A stretch of DNA of 7,495 nucleotides from positions 1-7,495 of the forward strand of contig JBHORA010000148.1 in NCBI GenBank assembly GCA_042408535.1, in the 5' to 3' direction. Positions 1-5,408 of the stretch are shown one piece after another. The notes under the pieces were generated by a model. The model was given only the letters and a program-made list of their open reading frames with translations. It did no database searches and had not been told where the DNA came from. This stretch comes from BPIH01 sp042408535 (GTDB lineage Bacteria > Chloroflexota > Limnocylindria > Limnocylindrales > CSP1-4). The position numbers and the translations under genes are program-made. Numbering within the stretch: the first letter of the stretch is position 1; each line of letters starts with the position of its first letter.

Positions 1-1475
1 CGCCCGAGCTCGCCGAGACGTACCTGACCGCGATCATCGGCGACCGGGTTCCGATCACCCGGATCCGGGCCTTCATCGCCGCCGCTCCCGAGATGGTCCG
101 CTTCCTCGCCGAGCGGTGCGGGATCGCCTTCCAGATCGTCCAGAACTCGGCCGACTACTACGACCGCCCGGGCGCGATCACGAACGGCCGGGCCCTCGAG
201 ACGAAGCCCTTCAACGGCAAACTCCTCGGCGTCCATCGGGCAGCGCTCCGGAGCCAGCTGGACATGCCCGGCGGCGTCGGGATGTCGATCGGGGAGTTCC
301 TGCGCCTGAGCAAGTTCCGAACGACGATCGCCGGGAAGCAGGAGCTCGTCCGCTTCGTCGGCACGGCGGCCGCCCACGTCCTGACCCGGCGCGAGCGGCT
401 CGGTCTCGGCCAGGCGCTCGTCGGCCGGCTCCGCCACGCCCTCCTGCGGGCCGGCGTCCCCCTCTGGCTCAACGCGCCGCTGACGAACCTCGTCGCCGAG
501 AACGGCCGGGTCGTCGGGGCCGAGGTGGAGCGGGATGGCCGGCGGGTCGTCGTCGCCGCCCGGAGGGGCGTCGTCCTCGCCGCGGGCGGCTTCGCCCGGA
601 ATCAGGCGATGCGCGAGCAGTACCTCCCGAAGCCGACGTCGGCCGAATGGAGCAGCGCGAACCCCGACGACACCGGGGACGCGATCCGCCTCGGGCTCGA
701 GCTCGGGGCCGCGGTCGACCTCATGGACGACGCCTGGTGGGGATCGGCGTACGTGCTCCCGGGGCAGGGGGCGTTCTTCACCGTCGCCGAGCGGCAGCTC
801 CCGGGGACGCTCGTCGTCGACGCCGCCGGACGCCGCTTCGCCAACGAGGCGATGCCGTACACGGACTGGGGCCACGCTGTCTACGCCCACCACGCCGCGA
901 CCGGGGCGGGGATCCCGAACTACCTCGTCCTCGACCAGCGAGCGCGGAGCCGCTACATGCTCGGCACGGCGATGCCGGGGCGGGGCCTGCCGAAGGTCTT
1001 CTTCGAGAGCGGGATCGCGGTCCAGGCCGACACGATCCGCGGCCTTGCCGTCCAGCTCGGGATGGACCCCAACGTCCTGGAGGCAACGATCGAACGGTTC
1101 AACGGCTTCGCCCGAGGGATGCGGGACCAGGACTTCCGGCGCGGCGAGACCCCCTTCGAGCACGTCTACGCCGACCCCGGGAACTGGCCGAACCCATCGC
1201 TCGCCCCGGTCGACCGGCCGCCGTTCTACGCGATCAAGATGGTCGTCGGCGACCTCGGGACGAAGGGCGGCCTCCTGACCGACGAGCGGGCCCGAGTCCT
1301 CGACGGGGACGGCCGAGTGATCGCGGGTCTGTACGCGGCCGGTAACTCGTCGGCCTCGGTCATGGGCAACGTCTACGCCGGCGCCGGGGCGACCATCGGT
1401 CCGGCGATGACGTTCGGCTACCTCGCCGCGCTCGACATGGCCGGAGCGGGGCTCCCGGCTCCCGCCGCGGCCTGA
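1..1475 (+). CDS. 3-ketosteroid delta1-dehydrogenase-like FAD-binding protein, 5'-truncated
   Basis: This is a flavoprotein of the FAD_binding_2 / succinate dehydrogenase-fumarate reductase superfamily, closest by eye to 3-oxosteroid 1-dehydrogenase (KstD), which introduces a C1-C2 double bond into 3-ketosteroids. The reading frame is open from base 3, so 490 residues are visible; the ATG at 93 is internal. The N-terminal GxGxxG FAD motif lies outside the window (KstD proteins are usually about 510-570 aa). KstD-like signatures seen are the NEAMPYTDWG segment with a Tyr at 858-860, FYAIKMVVGDLGTKGG near 1225-1272, and the C-terminal YAAGNSSASVMGNVYAGAGA segment followed by TIGPAMTFGY. The Tyr at 1374-1376 and Gly at 1386-1388 match, from memory, the KstD residues that polarise the 3-keto group. 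Related delta4-dehydrogenases or other FAD reductases remain possible, so substrate specificity is an inference. The stop is TGA at 1473. The downstream neighbour is convergent. Confidence 0.85.
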   Translation, partial: PELAETYLTAIIGDRVPITRIRAFIAAAPEMVRFLAERCGIAFQIVQNSADYYDRPGAITNGRALETKPFNGKLLGVHRAALRSQLDMPGGVGMSIGEFLRLSKFRTTIAGKQELVRFVGTAAAHVLTRRERLGLGQALVGRLRHALLRAGVPLWLNAPLTNLVAENGRVVGAEVERDGRRVVVAARRGVVLAAGGFARNQAMREQYLPKPTSAEWSSANPDDTGDAIRLGLELGAAVDLMDDAWWGSAYVLPGQGAFFTVAERQLPGTLVVDAAGRRFANEAMPYTDWGHAVYAHHAATGAGIPNYLVLDQRARSRYMLGTAMPGRGLPKVFFESGIAVQADTIRGLAVQLGMDPNVLEATIERFNGFARGMRDQDFRRGETPFEHVYADPGNWPNPSLAPVDRPPFYAIKMVVGDLGTKGGLLTDERARVLDGDGRVIAGLYAAGNSSASVMGNVYAGAGATIGPAMTFGYLAALDMAGAGLPAPAAA

Positions 1476-1525
1476 TCCACAGACGCCGGCGAAGGGCGGC
1501 GCGGCGCCGATGACCGTCGACCCTG

Positions 1526-2014
1526 TCAGAGCGGTTCGCGTCCGCTGTGCTCCAACTCTGCGGCCAGCACCTCAACCTCCTCGGTCGAGAGGTTCCGGCT
1601 GAGGACCCGGAGGTAGTGCTCCTCCTCGTGGAGGTGAACCCGAACGATCGCAAAGAGGCGGTAGAGGACCCGCCGGAGGCTGAGCAGGTCGCCCGGCGCG
1701 ACCCCGACCCCGATCCGCGTCGACAGGCGTTCGAGGTCGGCGATGAGCCGGCGGACCTCGCCGTGTTCGCGGCGGAGCGGGGCGAGGGCATGCCCGTTCT
1801 GTAGGAGCCGTTCGAGGGTCGGGTAGAGAGCCCGCTCGGCGGCCTCCATGTGCGGAATGAGCTGACCGGTCAGGAAGCCCAGCTCGCCCTCGAGCCGAGC
1901 TCGGAGCTCCGGGGCGCCGAGCCGATCGAGATCTTCGGCAAGCTGGAGGAGGGCCTGGACGTGCGGCACGATCTCGGCGTGGTGCCGATGGGCGGTGGTT
2001 TGGAGGGCGGTCAT
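1526..2014 (-). CDS. hemerythrin-like HHE cation-binding domain protein
   Basis: This 162-aa soluble, mostly helical protein looks like a single hemerythrin/HHE domain, a four-helix bundle that binds a non-haem di-iron (or other metal) centre. Candidate ligands come in the usual order: the HRHH cluster at residues 9-12 and H18, then H55 and E60 in IPHMEAAERALYP, H84 in RREHGEV, and H127/H129 with E130-E132 in the VHLHEEEHYL motif. The ATG at 2014 was chosen because GAGGA lies 7 bases upstream. An in-frame ATG at 2101 would add 29 residues of low-complexity Arg/Pro sequence and has no ribosome binding site. The gene follows arsM on the same strand after a 172-base gap that is very G+C rich, with no clear promoter or terminator, so co-transcription is possible but unproven. 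Oxygen, NO or iron handling are family roles; the actual ligand cannot be read from the sequence. Confidence 0.8.
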   Translation of the reverse strand: MTALQTTAHRHHAEIVPHVQALLQLAEDLDRLGAPELRARLEGELGFLTGQLIPHMEAAERALYPTLERLLQNGHALAPLRREHGEVRRLIADLERLSTRIGVGVAPGDLLSLRRVLYRLFAIVRVHLHEEEHYLRVLSRNLSTEEVEVLAAELEHSGREPL

Positions 2015-2021
2015 CGGTCGA

Positions 2022-2026
2022 TCCTC
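2022..2026 (-). promoter_or_regulatory. ribosome binding site of the hemerythrin-like gene
   Basis: GAGGA on the minus strand, 7 bases before the ATG at 2014. It decides this start over the longer in-frame alternative at 2101. Confidence 0.6.
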
Positions 2027-2186
2027 GGTCGTGGGCGGAGGGCGGCGACGGCCGACCGGACCGGTGGGCCGGAGCCGACCGTCGCGACGAGGATCGCCCA
2101 TCGCGGCCAGCCCGCCGAGAGAGGTTCGGCCCGAAGCTGAAGGCCGGCCGGCCCCTCCCCGGCGGCGGGCGGGCAGCCGGGCGGTG

Positions 2187-3071
2187 TCAGTCGACCGGCG
2201 GCTTGCGGGCCCGGACGATGGCTGCGAACATCCCGTCGGCGACCGCGTGGGTCGGCCGGATCGAAACGTCCTCGAGCCCGACCGCCCGAAGCCCCGCCTC
2301 GTACTCCCCGAACGACAGCGCACCGGCGATGCAACCGACGAAGCTCCCCCGCGCCGCGCGCTCGGCCGGCGAGAGATCGTCGCGGGCGACGACGTCGGCG
2401 ACCCCGACCCGGCCGCCGGGCCGGAGGACCCGGGCGATTTCGCCGAGGACGGCCGCCTTGTCGGTCGACAGGTTGATGACACAGTTGCTGATGACGACGT
2501 CGACCGAGGCGTCGGGGAGGGGCAGCGCCTCGATCCGGCCCTCGAGGAAGGCGACGTTCGCAACCCCTGCCTCGGCGGCGTTCCGTCGGGCCAGCTCGAG
2601 CATCTCCGGCGTCATGTCGACCCCGTAGGCGAAGCCCGTCGGCCCGACCCGGCGGGCCGAGAGGATGACGTCGATCCCGCCACCGGAGCCGAGGTCGAGG
2701 ACGACCTCGCCCGGGCGGAGCTTGGCGACCGCCGTCGGGTTCCCGCAGCCGAGGCTGGCGAGTCGGGCAGCCTCCGGGAGAAGGTCGGCGTCCGAGGCGT
2801 CGTAGAGGCCGGCCCCGAAGGCCGCCGCACTCGGATCGACGGGCTCGCCGGTCGCGAGGGTGGTCGGGCTGGCGGAGGCGGGCTCGGACCGGGACGTCGG
2901 TCCGCACCCGCAGTCGGTCGGCCCGCAGCAGGCCGCGACCGGCAGCTCGGCATTGAGGACGCCCCGCGCCGCCGCGCCGTAGCGCTGCCGGACGAACTCG
3001 GTCAGCGCCTCGGGATCGCTCGGCTCGGTCCCGGGAGGAACGAGATCGGTGGACTGATGCGGCTGCGTCAT
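2187..3071 (-). CDS. arsM: arsenite S-adenosylmethionine methyltransferase ArsM
   Basis: This 294-aa cytosolic class I methyltransferase is predicted to transfer methyl groups from SAM to As(III), giving mono- and dimethylated arsenicals. The SAM-binding motif I is VLDLGSGGGID (residues 124-134), with the acidic motif GVDMTPEM following at 150-157. Three cysteines sit in the contexts typical of ArsM: C109 in SLGCGNP, C197 in SNCVINLSTDK and C247 in FVGCIAGAL; these are the expected As(III) ligands. An additional Cys-rich patch, AACCGPTDCGCGP (C48, C49, C54, C56), precedes the fold. The ATG at 3071 was chosen because AAGGAG lies 8 bases upstream and a consensus promoter lies at 3112-3140. A longer in-frame ATG at 3140 would place the start inside that promoter. 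The gene is divergent from arsR with a shared control region, so repression relieved by As(III) is likely. The hemerythrin-like gene lies downstream. Confidence 0.93.
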   Translation of the reverse strand: MTQPHQSTDLVPPGTEPSDPEALTEFVRQRYGAAARGVLNAELPVAACCGPTDCGCGPTSRSEPASASPTTLATGEPVDPSAAAFGAGLYDASDADLLPEAARLASLGCGNPTAVAKLRPGEVVLDLGSGGGIDVILSARRVGPTGFAYGVDMTPEMLELARRNAAEAGVANVAFLEGRIEALPLPDASVDVVISNCVINLSTDKAAVLGEIARVLRPGGRVGVADVVARDDLSPAERAARGSFVGCIAGALSFGEYEAGLRAVGLEDVSIRPTHAVADGMFAAIVRARKPPVD

Positions 3072-3079
3072 CGGTTGCG

Positions 3080-3085
3080 CTCCTT
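3080..3085 (-). promoter_or_regulatory. strong ribosome binding site of arsM
   Basis: AAGGAG on the minus strand with an 8-base spacer to the ATG at 3071. It fixes the arsM start at residue 24 of the longest open frame. Confidence 0.8.
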
Positions 3086-3111
3086 GGGTGCGGTTGCTTC
3101 GGACGTGCGGC

Positions 3112-3140
3112 ATCGTAGGGGCTTTATCGACGGTTGTCAA
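3112..3140 (-). promoter_or_regulatory. sigma70-type promoter of arsM
   Basis: On the minus strand a perfect -35 TTGACA (3135-3140) is followed by a 17-base spacer (3118-3134) and -10 TACGAT (3112-3117). Transcription would begin near 3105, giving a leader of about 35 bases with AAGGAG correctly placed before the arsM ATG. The -35 hexamer overlaps the -35 of the divergent arsR promoter by five bases. Confidence 0.8.
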
Positions 3141-3142
3141 TA
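3125..3142. promoter_or_regulatory. candidate ArsR operator 1 over both -35 boxes
   Basis: Imperfect inverted repeat TATCGAC-GGTT-GTCAATA, with six of seven arm positions pairing. It covers the -35 hexamers of both arsR and arsM, so one bound dimer could block both promoters. Assignment as an ArsR site is inferred from position and symmetry. Confidence 0.4.
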
Positions 3143-3162
3143 TAGAGCCACATCGATATGCT
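3134..3162 (+). promoter_or_regulatory. promoter of arsR, probably giving a leaderless mRNA
   Basis: On the plus strand, -35 TTGTCA (3134-3139), a 17-base spacer (3140-3156) and -10 TATGCT (3157-3162). The expected transcription start, 6-7 bases after the -10, coincides with the GTG start codon at 3169, and no Shine-Dalgarno sequence precedes that codon. The spacer is filled by an imperfect palindrome (3140-3159). Confidence 0.65.
3140..3159. promoter_or_regulatory. candidate ArsR operator 2 in the arsR promoter spacer
   Basis: Imperfect inverted repeat ATATAGA-N6-TCGATAT, six of seven positions pairing, A+T-rich at its ends as is common for ArsR/SmtB sites. It fills the spacer of the arsR promoter and lies just upstream of the arsM -35, which would suit autorepression. 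Confidence 0.45.
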
Positions 3163-3168
3163 GAGCCC

Positions 3169-3621
3169 GTGACCGAGCCGCCAGCCCTCGTCCGATCCGC
3201 CAGCCCGGCCGGCGGGCCACCCGTCCGCGCCGAGGCCCCGAACCGCCGGACGACGACGGATCCCGACGTTCGGCTCCTCGCCGCCCTCGCCGACCCGATT
3301 CGCCTCCGGATCGTCCGCCAGCTCGCCGACTCGGGATCCGTCTGCGTCTGCGACCTCGACGCCTGTCGGTCGGTGAGCCAGCCGACCGTCTCCCACCACC
3401 TCCGGATCCTCCGCGATGCCGGGGTGGTGCGGACCGAGCGGCGCGGGACCTGGATCTACTACTCCCTCGACCCGACCGTCCACGACCGCCTCGCGGCGAT
3501 CGTCCGAAGCATCCAGCCGCCGCCGCCCGTCGACGCCGCGCCCCCGCCGAAGACCGCCCCGAACGGCCGCGGTCGACGCCTGCCCGTCGCCGCGTCGGTC
3601 ACCCCCGACGCCGGTCGCTGA
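3169..3621 (+). CDS. arsR: ArsR/SmtB-family metalloid-responsive repressor
   Basis: This 150-aa winged-helix DNA-binding repressor is expected to leave its operator when As(III) or a related thiophilic ion binds. The fold runs from LLAALADPIRLRIVRQLAD (residues 36-54), through a sensor segment SVCVCDLDAC with C59, C61 and C66, to the recognition helix SQPTVSHHLRILRDAGVV (70-87) and the wing RTERRGTWIYYSL. The CVCDL motif matches the As(III)-binding box of classical ArsR, but the third Cys is two residues further on (C-x-C-x4-C rather than C-x-C-x2-C). An N-terminal extension of about 30 residues and a Pro/Arg-rich C-terminal tail (116-150) flank the domain. The start is the GTG at 3169; an in-frame ATG at 3088 would put the promoter inside the gene. 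The gene is divergent from arsM and probably represses both. Confidence 0.9.
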   Translation: MTEPPALVRSASPAGGPPVRAEAPNRRTTTDPDVRLLAALADPIRLRIVRQLADSGSVCVCDLDACRSVSQPTVSHHLRILRDAGVVRTERRGTWIYYSLDPTVHDRLAAIVRSIQPPPPVDAAPPPKTAPNGRGRRLPVAASVTPDAGR

Positions 3622-3644
3622 ACGGACCCCGCCGCGGGCGCCGA

Positions 3645-3704
3645 CCTCGTCGTCACGAGGGCGCTTCGGTTGCCGGCGCGCCGAGCTCGCGGACGATCTC
3701 GGCG
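3645..3704. terminator. two small hairpins between convergent genes, possible terminator region
   Basis: Between the arsR stop and the stop of the convergent thioredoxin-like gene lie CCTCGT-CGTC-ACGAGG (3645-3660, perfect 6-bp stem, 4-base loop) and CGCCGAG-N12-CTCGGCG (3679-3704, perfect 7-bp arms). Neither is followed by a T-tract on either strand, so intrinsic termination is only suggested by location. Confidence 0.25.
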
Positions 3705-3713
3705 AGGATCCGG

Positions 3714-3974
3714 TCAGCTCGCCGCGGCCGGCCGAGCAACCTCCCGCAGCCACCCGGCGATCTGCTCGGCCGGCGGGATCCGGCCGACGCTGACGACCTT
3801 GCCGTCGATGACGAGCCCCGGCGTCGAGAGGACGCCGTAGGCCAGGATCTCGGCGTAGTCCGAGACCTTCCGGATCTCGGCCTCAACCCCGGCCAGCTCG
3901 ACGGCCCGACTCGCCTCGCGCTCGAGGCGAAGGCAGTTGATGCAGCCCGGGCCCAGAACATCGATACGGATCAT
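3714..3974 (-). CDS. small thioredoxin-like CxxC protein (redox-active disulfide type)
   Basis: This 86-aa cytosolic thioredoxin-fold miniprotein resembles the redox-active disulfide / thioredoxin_3 family found beside ArsP-type permeases. The pattern seen is an initial strand MIRIDVLGPG, the active-site C11-I-N-C14, a helix rich in Glu/Arg (15-27), a second strand AEIRKVSD, then ST-P52-GLVIDGKVV with the cis-proline expected next to the CxxC site, and a closing helix (68-81). Such proteins shuttle thiol/disulfide electrons; a role in reducing or delivering arsenicals or a metal to the permease is inference from context. AAAGGAGT lies 7 bases before the ATG at 3974. It is the last gene of the osmC-like/arsR/arsP operon, 24 bases after the permease stop. 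Confidence 0.85.
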   Translation of the reverse strand: MIRIDVLGPGCINCLRLEREASRAVELAGVEAEIRKVSDYAEILAYGVLSTPGLVIDGKVVSVGRIPPAEQIAGWLREVARPAAAS

Positions 3975-3981
3975 CGCGGTA

Positions 3982-3986
3982 CTCCT
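3982..3986 (-). promoter_or_regulatory. ribosome binding site of the thioredoxin-like gene
   Basis: AGGAG (within AAAGGAGT) on the minus strand, 7 bases before the ATG at 3974, in the 24-base gap after the permease stop. Confidence 0.6.
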
Positions 3987-3998
3987 TTCGACTCGACG

Positions 3999-5042
3999 TC
4001 ACAACCCGATGGTGTTGAAGAGGTAGCCGACGGCGAGGATGCCGACGACGACGACCGCGGCGAAGAGGACGATGAGCCGGACGTGGATGACCCGCCGCAG
4101 GATCACGAACTCCGGGAAGCTGATGGCGACGATGGCCATCATGAAGGCGAGCGTCGTGCCCAGCGGGAGCCCCTTACCGAGCAGGGCCTCGACGACGGGG
4201 ATCGTCCCCGCGGCGTTCGAGTAGAGCGGGATGGCGAGGGCGACGACGAGCGGGACGGCGACGGGATTGTCGCGCCCGCCGATCTGGACGACGAGCTCGG
4301 TCGGCACGTAGCCGTGGATGACGGCGCCGACCCCGATCCCGACGAGGACGAACGGCAGGACCCGCCGGATGAGCCCCTTCGTGTAGGTCCAGGCGTCGCG
4401 GATCCGGTCCTCCACGGACGGCCGGACCTCGACGGTCGCCCCGCCGCCCGCCCGAACGGCGAGGACCCACGGCTCGACCCATCGCTCCACCCCGAGCCAA
4501 CCGAGAACGAGCCCAGCCGCGATGGCGACCCCGAGCCCCGCCGCCATGTAGAGGAGGGCGATCCCGGGACCGAAGAGGCCCCAGAGCAGGACGAGGGCGA
4601 CTTCGTTCACCATCGGCGAGCTGACGAGGAAGGCGAACGTCACCCCCATCGGCACCCCCGCCTCCACGAAGCCGATGAAGAGCGGGACGGCCGAGCACGA
4701 GCAGAACGGCGTGATCACCCCGAAGAGGGCCGCCGCCACCGTCCCGGCGAGCGTCCCGCGCCCGACCAGGAGCGACCGCACCCGCTCCGGCGGGAAGTAG
4801 CTCCGCAGGAACGTCACGACGGTCACGATCCCGAGCAGGAGGAGCAGGACCTTGGGGACGTCGTAGAGGAAGAAGGCGACCGCCTCGCCGACGTGGGAGC
4901 CGCGCTCCAAGCCCAGAAGCTCGAACGCCGCCCAGTTCGCGGCCGGCAGGTTCGCAAACCAGGCGACGAGCCACAGGATGGCGGCGACAGGAACGGCGAC
5001 CCGGAGGGGGACGCTGACGCGACGGAGGGTGAGGGTCGTCAT
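3999..5042 (-). CDS. arsP: ArsP-type (DUF318, PF03773) membrane permease
   Basis: This 347-aa inner-membrane protein has about 8-10 hydrophobic segments. They include residues 12-31, 55-78, 97-125, 131-155, 160-183, 228-245, 260-282, 294-310 and 322-343, with a charged cytosolic loop near 184-226. The family hallmark is TPFCSCSAVPLF (111-122), followed by FLVSSPMVNEVAL (138-150); C114 and C116 are the only cysteines. Characterised ArsP proteins export trivalent organoarsenicals such as methylarsenite. Other PF03773 members are linked to other metals, so substrate is inferred from arsM and arsR nearby. The start at 5042 overlaps the stop of the upstream arsR-like gene as ATGA, with GGAGGA 9 bases upstream inside that gene, suggesting translational coupling. 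The CxxC protein follows 24 bases later. Confidence 0.88.
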   Translation of the reverse strand: MTTLTLRRVSVPLRVAVPVAAILWLVAWFANLPAANWAAFELLGLERGSHVGEAVAFFLYDVPKVLLLLLGIVTVVTFLRSYFPPERVRSLLVGRGTLAGTVAAALFGVITPFCSCSAVPLFIGFVEAGVPMGVTFAFLVSSPMVNEVALVLLWGLFGPGIALLYMAAGLGVAIAAGLVLGWLGVERWVEPWVLAVRAGGGATVEVRPSVEDRIRDAWTYTKGLIRRVLPFVLVGIGVGAVIHGYVPTELVVQIGGRDNPVAVPLVVALAIPLYSNAAGTIPVVEALLGKGLPLGTTLAFMMAIVAISFPEFVILRRVIHVRLIVLFAAVVVVGILAVGYLFNTIGL

Positions 5043-5395
5043 CGGAGGAGGTCCTCCAGGGCGGCGAGGGCGGCTCGGCAGGCGGCCTCGTCCCGTTCGT
5101 AGTAGACGCGGCGCGAGTCCGAGGTGCCCCGGACGGCCCGGACGAGCCCCGCCGTCCGGAGCCGGGCGAGGTGGTTGCTCACGTTGTTCTGGCGCTCGCC
5201 GAGGGCGGCCGCCATCTCGCAGACGCAGTGCGGACCGTTTCGGAGGAGGGCGAGGATCCCCGCCCGGGTCCGGTCGGCGAGGAGGCTGGCGACGCCAAGG
5301 GGCGTCTCCACGTCGGGGGCCGGGATGTCGAGACGGAGGTCCGGCAGCGGTGGGAGAACCGGCAGCTCGGTCGGACCGTGCAACATCGTGCTCAT
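5039..5395 (-). CDS. second ArsR/SmtB-family repressor
   Basis: This 118-aa winged-helix repressor is clearly different from the ArsR at 3169. Seen are the helix LGVASLLADRTRAGILALLRNG (residues 33-54), the sensor pair C57-V-C59 in HCVCEMAAAL, the recognition helix QNNVSNHLARLRTAGLV (69-85), the wing RAVRGTSDSRRVYY and a lone C106 near the C-terminus. The CVC motif matches the thiol-based As(III)/Sb(III) sensor position of ArsR. The gene lies inside the osmC-like/arsR/arsP/thioredoxin operon: 13 bases after the upstream stop and overlapping arsP by ATGA, so it probably autoregulates that operon. The start is uncertain. The ATG at 5395 touches GAGGGA directly, while the ATG at 5386, three residues in, has that site at a more normal distance. 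A longer in-frame ATG at 5458 would overlap the upstream gene. Confidence 0.87.
   Translation of the reverse strand: MSTMLHGPTELPVLPPLPDLRLDIPAPDVETPLGVASLLADRTRAGILALLRNGPHCVCEMAAALGERQNNVSNHLARLRTAGLVRAVRGTSDSRRVYYERDEAACRAALAALEDLLR
5052..5057 (-). promoter_or_regulatory. ribosome binding site of arsP within the upstream arsR-like gene
   Basis: GGAGGA on the minus strand, 9 bases before the arsP ATG at 5042 and inside the 3' end of the upstream coding sequence. It is part of a short palindrome, GGAGG-T-CCTCC (5047-5057). Together with the ATGA overlap it suggests coupled translation. Confidence 0.6.
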
Positions 5396-5408
5396 TCCCT
5401 CATCGATT

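Noticed and set aside
1476..1525. Palindrome CGGCGC-G-GCGCCG between the convergent flavoprotein and hemerythrin-like genes as a terminator.
   Set aside because: A one-base loop cannot form a normal hairpin and there is no T-tract.
2142..2175. G+C-rich repeats (GGCCGGCCGGCC and neighbours) after the arsM stop as a terminator.
   Set aside because: They are self-similar G+C sequence without a defined stem-loop or T-tract, so the call could not be supported.
2015..2563. Upstream in-frame extension of the hemerythrin-like gene into arsM.
   Set aside because: The extension is low-complexity Arg/Ser/Pro sequence antiparallel to no known fold and overlaps arsM coding. The ATG at 2014 has a good ribosome binding site.
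1995..3164. Long plus-strand open frame of 389 codons opposite arsM.
   Set aside because: It is the antisense shadow of a clear ArsM gene, rich in Arg/Gly/Asp with no recognisable domain.
3653..3713. After the thioredoxin-like stop, another minus-strand frame reads ADRILAEIVRELGAPATEAPS, which looks like a plausible helix that a frameshift could attach to the protein.
   Set aside because: The 86-aa product is already full length for its family, the alternative frame has no start of its own nearby, and such readings are common in G+C-rich DNA. Comparison with homologues would settle it.
4083..5102. Plus-strand 339-codon open frame opposite arsP.
   Set aside because: It is an Arg/Asp/Glu-rich shadow of the permease, whose hydrophobic pattern and family motif are unmistakable.
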